Shown: one piece after another, positions 40,150 to 48,968 of the stretch
Numbering within the stretch: position 1 is the first letter of the stretch
Layout of the letters: each line of letters opens with the position of its first letter
DNA from: Opitutia bacterium
Lineage (GTDB): Bacteria > Verrucomicrobiota > Verrucomicrobiia > Opitutales > Opitutaceae
Length of the DNA stretch: 64,000 bases
Assembly: GCA_003142955.1 (NCBI GenBank)
Contig: PLOH01000148.1
Location: 169,975 to 233,974, forward strand
Direction: 5' to 3'
Position numbers and translations under genes: made by a program
The notes under the pieces: model-generated
Seen by the model: only the letters and a program-made list of their open reading frames with translations
Database searches by the model: none
What the model was told of the DNA's origin: nothing

Positions 40150-41945
40150 CAGTCGCGACCTTTCTGCGGGGGAGGTTTGTGGTCCCGGCTGTCGAGCATT
40201 TGGAAAAGCTCGGCCGGCGAATCTTGATTCCGAAGCTGGTCGAGCTTCTGGATGGGCAGCACGAGAGACGGGTCAGCCTTCGTTCCCGGCGGTTGGCGCG
40301 GCTGGCCGCCGACCTTCTGGGTTTCGCCCGTGTTGGCCTTGGCGGGTTCGGGGGGCGGCGGGGGCTTGGGCTGGAAATCTGGCTTGGTTTGTTGTTCGGG
40401 TGATTTCTCCGGCGGGGAATCCGCCGGGTTGCCGCTGGCATTCTGCTGCTGCGGTTGCTCCTGGTTTTTCTGCTGCGGCGGTTGTTTTTGCGGGGGTGGC
40501 TCGGGTGGTTTTTTGAGCAGATCCTCGAGCTCACTTCGGAGTTCAGGCCAGTCAGCCGCCGGTTTGGATAGCTTTTCACCCGCTTCGACTCCGGCCAAAG
40601 CGTCGTGCACCGCACCCGGCATCACCGGCTGACTCGCTTCCCGCAGTCGTTTTCCCCAGGTGACCGTTTCGCGGGCGAACGAGGCATAGTCCGCGGCGGA
40701 AAGGGCTGGCTGCCCGGACAGCTGTTCGACGAGCTTGCTGAGGGGCGCGGCGTAGGTCGAGGTGTCCTCGGCCGCGAAACTGGAAACCGGATACCGGATG
40801 CCGGAAAGAACAATCAATAGGATAACCGCAGCGGCCACCTTTCCGGCCGCCGGGCTTCGTTCTCCTCCGGCGGACTTTCCGCTTTCCGCTATCCGGTTGC
40901 CGGTATCCGAACTCCGCTTTCCGGCATCGGCAGCAAGCGGGAGATTGCGCACCCGCGGCCGGACCGGGAATTCGCGCCACAGGCTGAGCAGCAGGCACAA
41001 GAGCGCCGGCGCCAGCGCCCATTGAAAACGTTCAAGATGCCGAATCTCGGTCCGCTCCTTGAACTCCCCGCGGCGGCCCGAGGCGACGGTCTGCTTCAGA
41101 AGTGCGCCGAGATCCACCCATGCGCTGGCGTCGGTGTAGACGCCGTTGGTGGTGGTGGCGAGTTCCTGCAAGGTCGAGCTGTTGAGTTTCGAGAGCACGA
41201 CGGCGCCGCGTTCGTCCTTCACGTAGCTGCCCCCTTCATCGGGAATGAACGCTCCTTGCGCGGTCCCGACACCCAGGCCGATCACCCGGATGTTTTTCTT
41301 CTTCAGATCGTCGACCAGGCCCTGCCAACCCTCGGTCGTGCTCTCCCCGTCGCTCAGCACGATCAGATAACGGTCGGCGGTGCCGCTGGCGCTGAAGGCT
41401 TCCAGCACGGCGTGCAGCATGGCCTCGTAATCGGTGCCGCCCACCGGCATGAAGGCAGGGTTCAGCGACGGCAGAAACTCGTTCAGCACCTCGTAGTCGG
41501 CGCTCAGCGGTACTTGCAGAAACGCGGTGCCGGCGAAAACCACCAGGCCGACGCGTTCGCCGCGCAGGCCGTCCAGCAGACCCTGGATCAGCAAACGGGC
41601 GCGTTCCAGGCGGGAGGGCCGGACATCGGGCGCCAGCATGCTGCGTGACAGATCGAGGGCGATGACGATCTCGCGGGATTGATCGAAAACCGGTTCCTCG
41701 ACGCGGCCCCATTGCGGGCGGGCCAGGGCGACAATGCCGAAGGCCAGTCCGAACCAGAGGAAGAGCCGTCCGCGCGTGCTGTGGTGCCCCTCGCCGACGG
41801 CCGCCTGTCTCGCCCCCGCCCAGGCGCGCAGGATCTTCGGCCAGTGGCGGAACGATTCGTCTTTTCCGCGCCGGACCGAGTCCCCGAACGCCAGAAAGGC
41901 GACCGGAACGAGCAGCCAGAGCAGATGGGGCCAGAAGAAGATCAT
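40146..41945 (-). CDS. BatB-like VWA protein with Pro/Gln-rich C-terminal extension (BatB-BatC-like fusion)
   Basis: VWA MIDAS IVIALDLSRSMLAPDVRPSRL; LSDGESTTEGW; start ATG 41945; C-terminal PPQKQPPQQKNQEQPQQQ. Confidence 0.82.
   Translation of the reverse strand: MIFFWPHLLWLLVPVAFLAFGDSVRRGKDESFRHWPKILRAWAGARQAAVGEGHHSTRGRLFLWFGLAFGIVALARPQWGRVEEPVFDQSREIVIALDLSRSMLAPDVRPSRLERARLLIQGLLDGLRGERVGLVVFAGTAFLQVPLSADYEVLNEFLPSLNPAFMPVGGTDYEAMLHAVLEAFSASGTADRYLIVLSDGESTTEGWQGLVDDLKKKNIRVIGLGVGTAQGAFIPDEGGSYVKDERGAVVLSKLNSSTLQELATTTNGVYTDASAWVDLGALLKQTVASGRRGEFKERTEIRHLERFQWALAPALLCLLLSLWREFPVRPRVRNLPLAADAGKRSSDTGNRIAESGKSAGGERSPAAGKVAAAVILLIVLSGIRYPVSSFAAEDTSTYAAPLSKLVEQLSGQPALSAADYASFARETVTWGKRLREASQPVMPGAVHDALAGVEAGEKLSKPAADWPELRSELEDLLKKPPEPPPQKQPPQQKNQEQPQQQNASGNPADSPPEKSPEQQTKPDFQPKPPPPPEPAKANTGETQKVGGQPRQPPGTKADPSLVLPIQKLDQLRNQDSPAELFQMLDSRDHKPPPQKGRDW
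40776..40927. repeat. 7-bp-period inverted array inside batB-like CDS
   Basis: Left GGAAACC GGATACC GGATGCC GGAAAG; right TTTCCGC TTTCCGC TATCCGG TTGCCGG TATCCGA ACTCCGC TTTCCGG. Confidence 0.6.
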
Positions 41946-43012
41946 GGCCGGAAGGAAGGTCCGCTGGTGAGCGGCGAGCGGGCCGGAACGGAACGATTCC
42001 GCAGGGTGGGCCAGGCCAGGACGATCCCCGCCAGAAACACGCAGAGGAACCCGGGCACGGCGAACCACGGAAAGAGCTCCGTGGTGAGCAGGTACGACTT
42101 TGCCTCGAACTCGATTTTCTGGGCCTCGTCGATCGATTGGAAGGCCGACTTGATCGTCCCGGCATCCCTGGCTCGGTAGAAGCGGCCACCCGTTTGTTCC
42201 GAGATGCTGGCCAGCGCATTTTCGTCAAGATCCGCCATGATCTGAGTGTACGTGATCGTTTTTCCGTGTTCGTCCTGCACCGGCAGATAGCTATAGCCAT
42301 CCGTGCCCGCTCCAATCGTGTACACGGGGATTCCCCGGGCGCGCGCGATCTCGGACGCTTGCGGCGGCGTCAGCACCCCGGCGTTGTTTGAGCCGTCCGT
42401 CAGGAGGATGACAAAGGCGCCTTTTCGGTGGTTCCCTTCCTCGCGGCCGGCCTGTTCGAGGCGCGTCAGCGCGACGCCGAGTCCGTCGCCGATGGCGGTA
42501 TGGTCCGCGTCGATGACGCCGATCTCGATGCGATCGAGCTGGCGGGAGAGCCAGGCGTGGTCGAAAGTGAGCGGCGAAAGCGTGTAGGCCTGGGTCGCGA
42601 ATACCACGATGCCGATCCGGTCGCTCGGCCGGTTCTGCACAAAGGCCTGGATGACAGGTTTGATGACCTGAAGGCGATTCGGACCTTCGCCCGGCCGGTG
42701 ATTGTCTTCGGCCAGCATGCTGCCCGAAAGATCGATCGCCAGCATGATGTCATAACCTTGTTGATGAACCTGGCGCTTGTCGTCCACCCGCTGCGGGCGC
42801 GCCAACGCAAAAACCAGCAGGGCCAGCCCCGTCACGCCCACGCTCACCGGCAGCCGCGAAAACGTTGCCACCGACGGACGATACCAGGCCGCGGCAAACG
42901 GCACGACGAGGGCCGGGACGCCGCGCCGTCCCCGCAGCCATGTCACCAGCGGAATCACCGCCAGCGCCAGCAGCCACCAAGGATCATGCAGCGTATGGTT
43001 GTCGTAGGTCAC
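41942..43012 (-). CDS. BatA-like VWA protein
   Basis: IMLAIDLSGSMLAEDNHR; LLTDGSNNAGVLTPPQASEIAR; likely GTG start at 43012 (VTYDNHTLHDPWW). Confidence 0.88.
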   Translation of the reverse strand: MTYDNHTLHDPWWLLALAVIPLVTWLRGRRGVPALVVPFAAAWYRPSVATFSRLPVSVGVTGLALLVFALARPQRVDDKRQVHQQGYDIMLAIDLSGSMLAEDNHRPGEGPNRLQVIKPVIQAFVQNRPSDRIGIVVFATQAYTLSPLTFDHAWLSRQLDRIEIGVIDADHTAIGDGLGVALTRLEQAGREEGNHRKGAFVILLTDGSNNAGVLTPPQASEIARARGIPVYTIGAGTDGYSYLPVQDEHGKTITYTQIMADLDENALASISEQTGGRFYRARDAGTIKSAFQSIDEAQKIEFEAKSYLLTTELFPWFAVPGFLCVFLAGIVLAWPTLRNRSVPARSPLTSGPSFRP

Positions 43013-43016
43013 TTCA

Positions 43017-43199
43017 GAAACTCCAAGGGACAAAAGCCAAACGCCAAAGCTCCAAATCCCAAACGCCAAATCCCAAGGAAGTCCGAACCGCCAATTCGCA
43101 GATTCCATGGGAACACCAGGGACACAACGGCGACAGTCTGCTGATGTTTATGCCGGGTTGGCATTGCTTTGGGATTTGGAGTTTGGAATTTGGAGTTTA
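43017..43199. repeat. 7-bp-period inverted array filling the DUF58-batA spacer
   Basis: Left CCAAACG CCAAAGCT CCAAATC CCAAACG CCAAATC; right GGATTTG GAGTTTG GAATTTG GAGTTTA. Confidence 0.75.
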
Positions 43200-44246
43200 C
43201 CCCCGTGATCGGGTCTTCATGCGGGCGTGAAAGAACCGGACCAGCGCATCGAGCCGTGGTTCTTCCGTGCTCACGATCAGCCGGCTCAGCGTGTCGGGAA
43301 ACAGATCGCGAAACGCCGCCGTCCGGCGTTGGACCCATTCCGTATGCGCCAGCCGCTGCGCAGCCGTCCCGTCCAGCGTGACCAAACGGCCGGCCAGGGG
43401 ATCGTACGCCACCAGTGCGTCACCGGCGGGAAGGGCGCGCTCCCAGGGATCGTCGACGCGAAAGCCCATCGTGTTATACCGGCGGCGCAGCACGCCCCAA
43501 CCTTCCGGCACCTCGCGCGGCGGGAAGTCGGAGAGCCAGATAACAATGCTATGCCGCGGTGCGGTTCGGGCGAGAAGCTGCCAGGGGATCTCGCAGGTCG
43601 GCGGCCGGATGGCGGCCGGCCGGCCGCGACGGGCCTCCCCCGTGACTCCGGGAGGCGGCGTGGTCGGTGCCACGATAAAGGGCGGGGTGGAGAGCGTCGG
43701 CGCGGATCCAGGCCGCGCCGGCTGGTCCTGCAAAGCGGGCGGGGGCATGCCCAGCAACGTGGAGGCGGCGTGCAGGATTGGCCCGCGGCCGCGCACGGGC
43801 TCCTTCAGGTGATATCCGCCGGGCGCGGCATAAACGTATCCGACCCGATCCCGATTCACCGCGCCGAGCAGCATCACCAGACTGGCGAGTTCCAGCAAAG
43901 CTTCGCGCTTTGAGAGATCGGAGGAACCGAACTGCAGGCTCGGCGAATCCTCAAAGACGAGCAGCAACGTGACCTCGCGTTCTTCGACGAATTTCTTGCG
44001 GTAGGGTTCGCCGAGGCGCGCCGTGACATTCCAGTCGATGTCGCGCACATCGTCGCCGAATTCATATTTGACCACCTGATCGAACTCCATGCCGCGTCCG
44101 CGGAAGGCCGAGCGGTATTCTCCGCTCAGCACATTCTCGACGGCATGCCGCACGCGCCATTCCAACCGACGCAGAAGAGCAAGGGCTGAATGACTGGAAT
44201 GCTGAAAGCCTGACTCAGAGCCTCCCGCGATGGTGGTCCGCTTCAT
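43197..44246 (-). CDS. DUF58 domain protein
   Basis: YRSAFRGRGMEFDQVVKYEFGDDVRDIDWNVTARLGEPYRKKFVEERE. Confidence 0.92.
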   Translation of the reverse strand: MKRTTIAGGSESGFQHSSHSALALLRRLEWRVRHAVENVLSGEYRSAFRGRGMEFDQVVKYEFGDDVRDIDWNVTARLGEPYRKKFVEEREVTLLLVFEDSPSLQFGSSDLSKREALLELASLVMLLGAVNRDRVGYVYAAPGGYHLKEPVRGRGPILHAASTLLGMPPPALQDQPARPGSAPTLSTPPFIVAPTTPPPGVTGEARRGRPAAIRPPTCEIPWQLLARTAPRHSIVIWLSDFPPREVPEGWGVLRRRYNTMGFRVDDPWERALPAGDALVAYDPLAGRLVTLDGTAAQRLAHTEWVQRRTAAFRDLFPDTLSRLIVSTEEPRLDALVRFFHARMKTRSRG

Positions 44247-44280
44247 GGTTGGGTGAATCAGTCCTTCAGCCTTTCAGCTG

Positions 44281-45306
44281 TCAGCTTTTCACCACGGTCG
44301 GAACCGGTGTTCGTTCGATGATCTGCCCGATGATTTTGTCGGTGGTGATCTCCTCCGCCTCGGCTTCATACGTCAGACCGAGCCGGTGCCGCAGGATCTC
44401 GGGCGCCAGTTCCTGCAGCAGCGCCGGGGCGACGAAATCGTCCCCGCGCAGCCAGGCGAGCGCCCGGCCGGCCTGAAAGAGAGCGAGCGACGCGCGCGGT
44501 GAAGCGCCGAAATTGAGCTGCCGCTTGGCGTTGGGGTTGTCGGTGCGTTCGGCCAGCATTCTCGTCGACCGCACGAGGGAAAGAATGTACCGGTGCACTT
44601 CGGGAGCGACGTAAACGCGATCAACTTCCTGGCGCAGCGCCAACAATTCCTGGCCGCTGGAAACGGCGGCCAACACCGGCTGGCTGGTCACTTGACCCCA
44701 GCGTTGCATCATCGTGCTCTCTTCCTCGTTGGACGGGTAATCCACAATCAACTTGAACAGAAAGCGATCGGTCTGCGCCTCGGGCAGCGGGTACGTGCCT
44801 TCCTGCTCAATCGGGTTTTGCGTGGCCATCACGAAGAACGGCGTCGGGAGCGGCTGGGACAGACCGCCGATCGTCACCTGGCGCTCCTGCATCGCCTCGA
44901 GCAGCGCGCTTTGGACCTTGGCGGGGGCGCGGTTGATTTCATCCGCCAGCAGCAGGTTGGCGAAGATCGGTCCGCGATGGGGCACGAAGGTCCCTTCCTT
45001 GGGCTGAAAAACCATCGTGCCGACGACGTCGCTCGGCAGGAGGTCGGGAGTGAACTGGATCCGCTCAAATTGCACGCCCAGCGCCTGGCCCAGCGACTTG
45101 ACGAGCAGCGTCTTGGCGAGGCCGGGCATGCCCTCCAGCAGCACGTGCCCGTTGGCGAGCAGCGCCACCAGCAGACGCTCGACGATGACGTCCTGACCAA
45201 TGACCGCTTTGGCGATTTCTGTGCTGAGTTTTTTGGACCAGACGGGACCGTTGGGCATGGGAGAAGATTCGGGTTGGGATCTGACGAAAAGGCCGGGTTC
45301 GGGCAT
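44281..45306 (-). CDS. MoxR family AAA+ ATPase
   Basis: GHVLLEGMPGLAKTLLVKSL; RGPIFANLLLADEINRAPAKVQSALLEAMQERQVTI; ATQNPIEQEGTYPLPEAQTDRF. Confidence 0.95.
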   Translation of the reverse strand: MPEPGLFVRSQPESSPMPNGPVWSKKLSTEIAKAVIGQDVIVERLLVALLANGHVLLEGMPGLAKTLLVKSLGQALGVQFERIQFTPDLLPSDVVGTMVFQPKEGTFVPHRGPIFANLLLADEINRAPAKVQSALLEAMQERQVTIGGLSQPLPTPFFVMATQNPIEQEGTYPLPEAQTDRFLFKLIVDYPSNEEESTMMQRWGQVTSQPVLAAVSSGQELLALRQEVDRVYVAPEVHRYILSLVRSTRMLAERTDNPNAKRQLNFGASPRASLALFQAGRALAWLRGDDFVAPALLQELAPEILRHRLGLTYEAEAEEITTDKIIGQIIERTPVPTVVKS

Positions 45307-45396
45307 TCGACTCGGGAAACGTTTAAATTGCTGCGGTCGCGGACATTGGTTTGACTGCCCTGAGCTGCGTAAGTTTCACCGCAGAGATACTAAGCC

Positions 45397-45804
45397 ATGG
45401 CGGGATTTCCACTGCAAATCGAGCAGGATGTGCGTCGGCGACTGGCCGCCCTCGGCGTGCCGCCGGCTGACGTCGAAGAGCGTTTTGTACGCGGCACGGG
45501 TCCCGGCGGGCAAAAAATCAACAAGACATCCTCCTGTGTCTGGCTCCGTCACGGCCCAACGGGTATTGAGACGCGTTGCCAGCGGGAGCGTTCACAGGTC
45601 GTCAACCGAGCACTGGCCTGGGCGGAGCTCTGTGCAAAGCTGGAGGAGCGAAAACGAGTCGCGGCAGCGGCGAGGCAGGATGAACAGGCGAAGAATCGTC
45701 GTCGTAACCGCCAGAAAAGTCGCGGCCAGAAGGCAAGGATGATTCAATCGAAGAAGCACCGCGCGGGCATAAAATCCAGCCGGGGACGGGTCGGCGCGGA
45801 TTAA
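45397..45804 (+). CDS. Peptide chain release factor-like (RF-1 domain) protein
   Basis: GTGPGGQKINKTSSCVWLRHGPTGIETRCQRERSQVVNR (GGQ) with a basic C-terminal tail; no codon-recognition domain. Confidence 0.88.
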   Translation: MAGFPLQIEQDVRRRLAALGVPPADVEERFVRGTGPGGQKINKTSSCVWLRHGPTGIETRCQRERSQVVNRALAWAELCAKLEERKRVAAAARQDEQAKNRRRNRQKSRGQKARMIQSKKHRAGIKSSRGRVGAD

Positions 45805-45964
45805 AGGGGCGGAAGTGCCTCAGCCTGCTCGGACAGCCCGGGCCTGCGCCGCCGCGCGATACCTCCGACGAACCTTGAGAACGTCTGGCCCGCCGGAAAG
45901 ACGATCCGCTTGAGTGGCGCGGCGTCTGCGCCAGTCCCGGGCCATTCAAGCTGACGAGGGCCGG

Positions 45965-46170
45965 TCAGTGCCCGCTTTCCGCGGCCTGCGCCTTCAGATT
46001 AGCCATTTGGTCCTGATAGGTGTGAAGCTGTTTCTGAAGGTCCGCGACCTTCTTTTGGGCAGCGGCGATCTCGGAAGTAATGCCGCCGGGGGTGGAGGCG
46101 CGGGCAGGCTCTGAAGTGAGGGCGGCCGCAAATGGAGCAGTCAGAACGACTGTAGCCAGGACTACCGTCA
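45965..46170 (-). CDS. Small exported coiled-coil protein (start uncertain)
   Basis: Possible TTG start giving MTVVLATVVLTAPFAAALTSEPARA..., then SEIAAAQKKVADLQKQLHTYQDQMANLKAQAAESGH. Confidence 0.35.
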
Positions 46171-46401
46171 ACTGGAAGGCCGCAGGAAACGTGTCCGGCG
46201 GGGCCGAGATTCGGGAACGGGAACGTTGGGGAGATTCATAAAGCGGGGGATCGTTCAGATGTTTGCGAGTGTGGCTGAATTTTAAATCAGTTAAACAAAT
46301 GGCCGCTGAAGCCGTCGCTGCTCGGAGGCGGCGCCTCGCCAGGGATGATTCCGCCCAAAATCTAGCTTTGCGTGGAACGGAATTCTGACAATGATCACAG
46401 C

Positions 46402-46596
46402 ATGGACCAACTGGATCCAGCATTGGAGGAGGCGCGTCGGGCAGGCATCGATCTCGATCTGCTGGATTCCAACCTGGCGCTAACCTACGAGCAACGCGCC
46501 CTGCGACACGAGTCGGCTCTTGAACTGGTGTTGACGCTACGGGAGGCTCGGGCCGCCTATGAAAAGTCTCAACCTGCTGCTTCAGAGGCTCGCTGA
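46402..46596 (+). CDS. Small protein upstream of and overlapping a nucleotidyltransferase
   Basis: MDQLDPALEEARRAGIDLDLLDSNLALTYEQRALRHESALELVLTLREARAAYEK. Confidence 0.6.
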   Translation: MDQLDPALEEARRAGIDLDLLDSNLALTYEQRALRHESALELVLTLREARAAYEKSQPAASEAR

Positions 46597-47053
46597 TGCC
46601 GGACCGGAATTTGTCGTGATCGGAGGCTATGCGGGTGTCCTGCATGGTTCCTCGTATGTGACAAATGATCTGGATATTTGCGTAGTTCTGACCCGCGAAA
46701 ATGTCGCCAGGCTTCGGACGGCACTCGCTGATCTTAATCCTGTGCACCGGTTGACACACCAGAAACTGTCGTTCCTCAAGTTTCCGCCGGCCGACCAGGA
46801 CCTGGCCAATGTCTATCTGGAAACGGATGGTGGTATCGTCGATGTGCTGGGCAGCGTTCTCGGTGTGGGCGATTACCCATGCCTGCGCCAGCACGCTATT
46901 GAGATTCCGTTCTTTGGGCGGCGTTGCTGGGTCATGTCGCTCGAAGATCTGATTAAGGCCAAAGAGGCTTTGGGACGGGAAAAAGATTTATTGACGGCGA
47001 AGGAACTCCGGGCCATCGCGGCCAAACGCCAAAAGGACAAACCGACCGCCTGA
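46559..47053 (+). CDS. Nucleotidyltransferase-superfamily protein (MNT/AbiEii-like)
   Basis: EFVVIGGYAGVLHGSSYVTNDLDICVV; 38-bp overlap with the upstream ORF. Confidence 0.75.
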   Translation: MKSLNLLLQRLADAGPEFVVIGGYAGVLHGSSYVTNDLDICVVLTRENVARLRTALADLNPVHRLTHQKLSFLKFPPADQDLANVYLETDGGIVDVLGSVLGVGDYPCLRQHAIEIPFFGRRCWVMSLEDLIKAKEALGREKDLLTAKELRAIAAKRQKDKPTA

Positions 47054-47062
47054 GTCGGATTC

Positions 47063-47926
47063 CTACAACAATTCCACGGCGTCGCCGACGGACACACGCC
47101 CGGTCTTGGTCTCGTGAATGAGGTTGCGGCCGAACATCATGGCGCCCTCCGCGTCGCGGCGGTAGGAAGCCAGCGTGCGGAGCGGTTCCTGGGCGCGTTC
47201 GGCGGTCAGTTGGTCGGTGGTGGTTACGACGCAGCGGCCGCAGCGGGTGGCGCCGTGGAAAACGACTTCGCCGATCCTGAAACGGCTCCAAGTGTCTTCA
47301 GCGTAGGGCGCGCCGCCGGCGACGACCAGATTGGGCCGAAAGCGGTCCATCGGCACGGGTGCATCGAGCCGAGCGTTGAGATCGGCGAGCGACTCCTCCG
47401 CAATCACCAGAAAAGGAAAGGCATCGGCGAAGGACACCTCGTGCGGCGAGCCGTCGGGCCCCTGCAACCCCGCGGGGATTTTTCGCCTGGGGATGGGCCG
47501 CGAATAGGCGAGGCCGGCGCGCACCAGCCGGCAGGAAAGACCAAGAAAATCGCCCAACCATTGCGCCGGCGCTTCTCCGCAATCATCGGCGGTCACCGAG
47601 TCTTTCCAGACGGAAACACTGTAAACCGGAGAGCGGAGGGCGGAGACCGGAGAGTCAATACCGGAAACCGGAGACCGGAAACCGGAAAGCGAAACAGAAA
47701 CCGACCCGCGGCTGGGGTATGACAGGGTCAGGTTTTCGGCCGTCAGCGCAGTCTCGATCAGCGCCATCCGGGGATGAACGCGTTGTGTAAGGAACTGGCC
47801 TTGGGCGTCGACGACCATGTAGCGGCGATCGCCGGCGAACCCCCGCGCATCGACGAGGGCCGACTCCACGGCGAGCCCGCGGCAGGATTTCACCGGGTAA
47901 ACGTACAGGGCGGTCACGCGGAGCAT
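47063..47926 (-). CDS. MOSC domain protein (YcbX-like)
   Basis: LYVYPVKSCRGLAVESALVDARGFAGDRRYMVVD; MDRFRPNLVV; RCGRCVVTTTDQ. Confidence 0.9.
   Translation of the reverse strand: MLRVTALYVYPVKSCRGLAVESALVDARGFAGDRRYMVVDAQGQFLTQRVHPRMALIETALTAENLTLSYPSRGSVSVSLSGFRSPVSGIDSPVSALRSPVYSVSVWKDSVTADDCGEAPAQWLGDFLGLSCRLVRAGLAYSRPIPRRKIPAGLQGPDGSPHEVSFADAFPFLVIAEESLADLNARLDAPVPMDRFRPNLVVAGGAPYAEDTWSRFRIGEVVFHGATRCGRCVVTTTDQLTAERAQEPLRTLASYRRDAEGAMMFGRNLIHETKTGRVSVGDAVELL
47621..47705. repeat. 7-bp-period tandem array inside MOSC CDS
   Basis: GTAAACC GGAGAGC GGAGGGC GGAGACC GGAGAGT CAATACC GGAAACC GGAGACC GGAAACC GGAAAGC. Confidence 0.8.
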
Positions 47927-48023
47927 GGCGGGAACAGATAATTCCGGGCCGGCCGGCGCGGCAAGCGGACAAAATATCAGTTGACGGCAGAGGAGCCAAA
48001 ACCATAGTCCGACATTCCTTTTC

Positions 48024-48099
48024 GCGGGCGTAGCTCAGTTGGTAGAGCGCCACCTTGCCAAGGTGGTTGTCGAGAGTTCGAGTCTCTTCGCCCGCTCCA
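48024..48099 (+). tRNA. tRNA-Gly (GCC anticodon), CCA encoded
   Basis: GCGGGCGTAGCTCAGTTGGTAGAGCGCCACCTTGCCAAGGTGGTTGTCGAGAGTTCGAGTCTCTTCGCCCGCTCCA; all four stems form, anticodon loop TTGCCAA. Confidence 0.97.
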
Positions 48100-48103
48100 T
48101 TTC

Positions 48104-48134
48104 AAGACCCTCCCCGGCGGAGGGTCTTTTTTTG
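48104..48134 (+). terminator. Intrinsic terminator after tRNA-Gly
   Basis: AAGACCCTCC-CCGGC-GGAGGGTCTT followed by a T tract. Confidence 0.9.
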
Positions 48135-48161
48135 TTGGCCGAGGAAGGGGAGCCGCTATGG

Positions 48162-48851
48162 GTGAAGGAGTTGAAAGCCGCCGAATTCTTTGCGTTGCCG
48201 CCGTCGCTCGCCGCGTTCGCGGCATTTTTCCCGCCCGACGCCCCGCCGTGGGAATGGCTGAAGCAGATTGGTCCGGCGTTGGCGGGTTTCCGCAGTGACG
48301 TTCCGCGGCCCACACTGCCACCCGGGGTGCACGCCGAGGGAGCGCTGTGGATTCATCCGACCGTCAAGCTGCCGTCCTATGCCACCCTCATTGGCCCGCT
48401 CTATATCGGCGCGCGCTCGGAGATCCGGCCCGGCGCCTTCGTGCGAGGCAACCTGATCGCGGGCGAAGATTGCGTGATTGGCCACGGCGCCGAGATCAAG
48501 AACACGCTCATGATGGACCGCGTTCATGCGCCGCACCGACCGTACATCGGCGACTCGATCCTGGGGAACGGCGCGCACCTGGGCGCCGGCGTTGTGCTCT
48601 CAAATCTCCGGCTCGATCAAAAGAACGTCTTCGTGCGGCTCCCGGACGGATCGGTCGACAGCGGCCGGCGCAAGTTCGGCGCCATTCTGGGCGACGGAGC
48701 AGAGGTGGGCTGCAACTCGGTGCTCAACCCGGGGACCCTGCTCGGTCCGCGCGCGTTGGTCGCTCCGGCGATTGCGTTTGGCGGCTATCTGCCGGCCGGG
48801 CAGATCGGCCGGGTGCGCTACACCATCGTTTCCGAGCCGCGACGGGACTAG
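48162..48851 (+). CDS. Left-handed beta-helix acyl/nucleotidyl-transferase-like protein (GlmU C-terminal-like)
   Basis: Hexapeptide-type repeats IHPTVKLPSYATLIGPLYIGARSEIRPGAFVRGNLIAGEDCVIGHGAEIKNTLMMD; likely GTG start behind GGAAGGGGAG. Confidence 0.8.
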   Translation: MKELKAAEFFALPPSLAAFAAFFPPDAPPWEWLKQIGPALAGFRSDVPRPTLPPGVHAEGALWIHPTVKLPSYATLIGPLYIGARSEIRPGAFVRGNLIAGEDCVIGHGAEIKNTLMMDRVHAPHRPYIGDSILGNGAHLGAGVVLSNLRLDQKNVFVRLPDGSVDSGRRKFGAILGDGAEVGCNSVLNPGTLLGPRALVAPAIAFGGYLPAGQIGRVRYTIVSEPRRD

Positions 48852-48918
48852 CCCCACTTGCGGGAACTCACGGCCATACGGACGGCGGGCGGGCGCTCAT
48901 GGCTGAGCTGATCATGCA

Positions 48919-48968
48919 GTAGGAAGGTCGCTTGCGACCGATGATCGCCCGCAAGCGGGCTTCCTCCA
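48919..48968. repeat. REPIN-like pair
   Basis: GTAGGAAGGTCGCTTGCGACCGATG ATCGCCCGCAAGCGGGCTTCCTCCA. Confidence 0.75.

Noticed and set aside
43012-43108. N-terminal extension of BatA (MESANWRFGLPWDLAFGIWSFGVW...)
   Set aside because: This peptide is translation of the heptamer array; GTG at 43012 starts the normal BatA N-terminus.
48039-48161. N-terminal extension of the beta-helix ORF starting inside tRNA-Gly
   Set aside because: Overlaps the tRNA and its terminator; a GTG at 48162 behind a purine-rich RBS is a better start.
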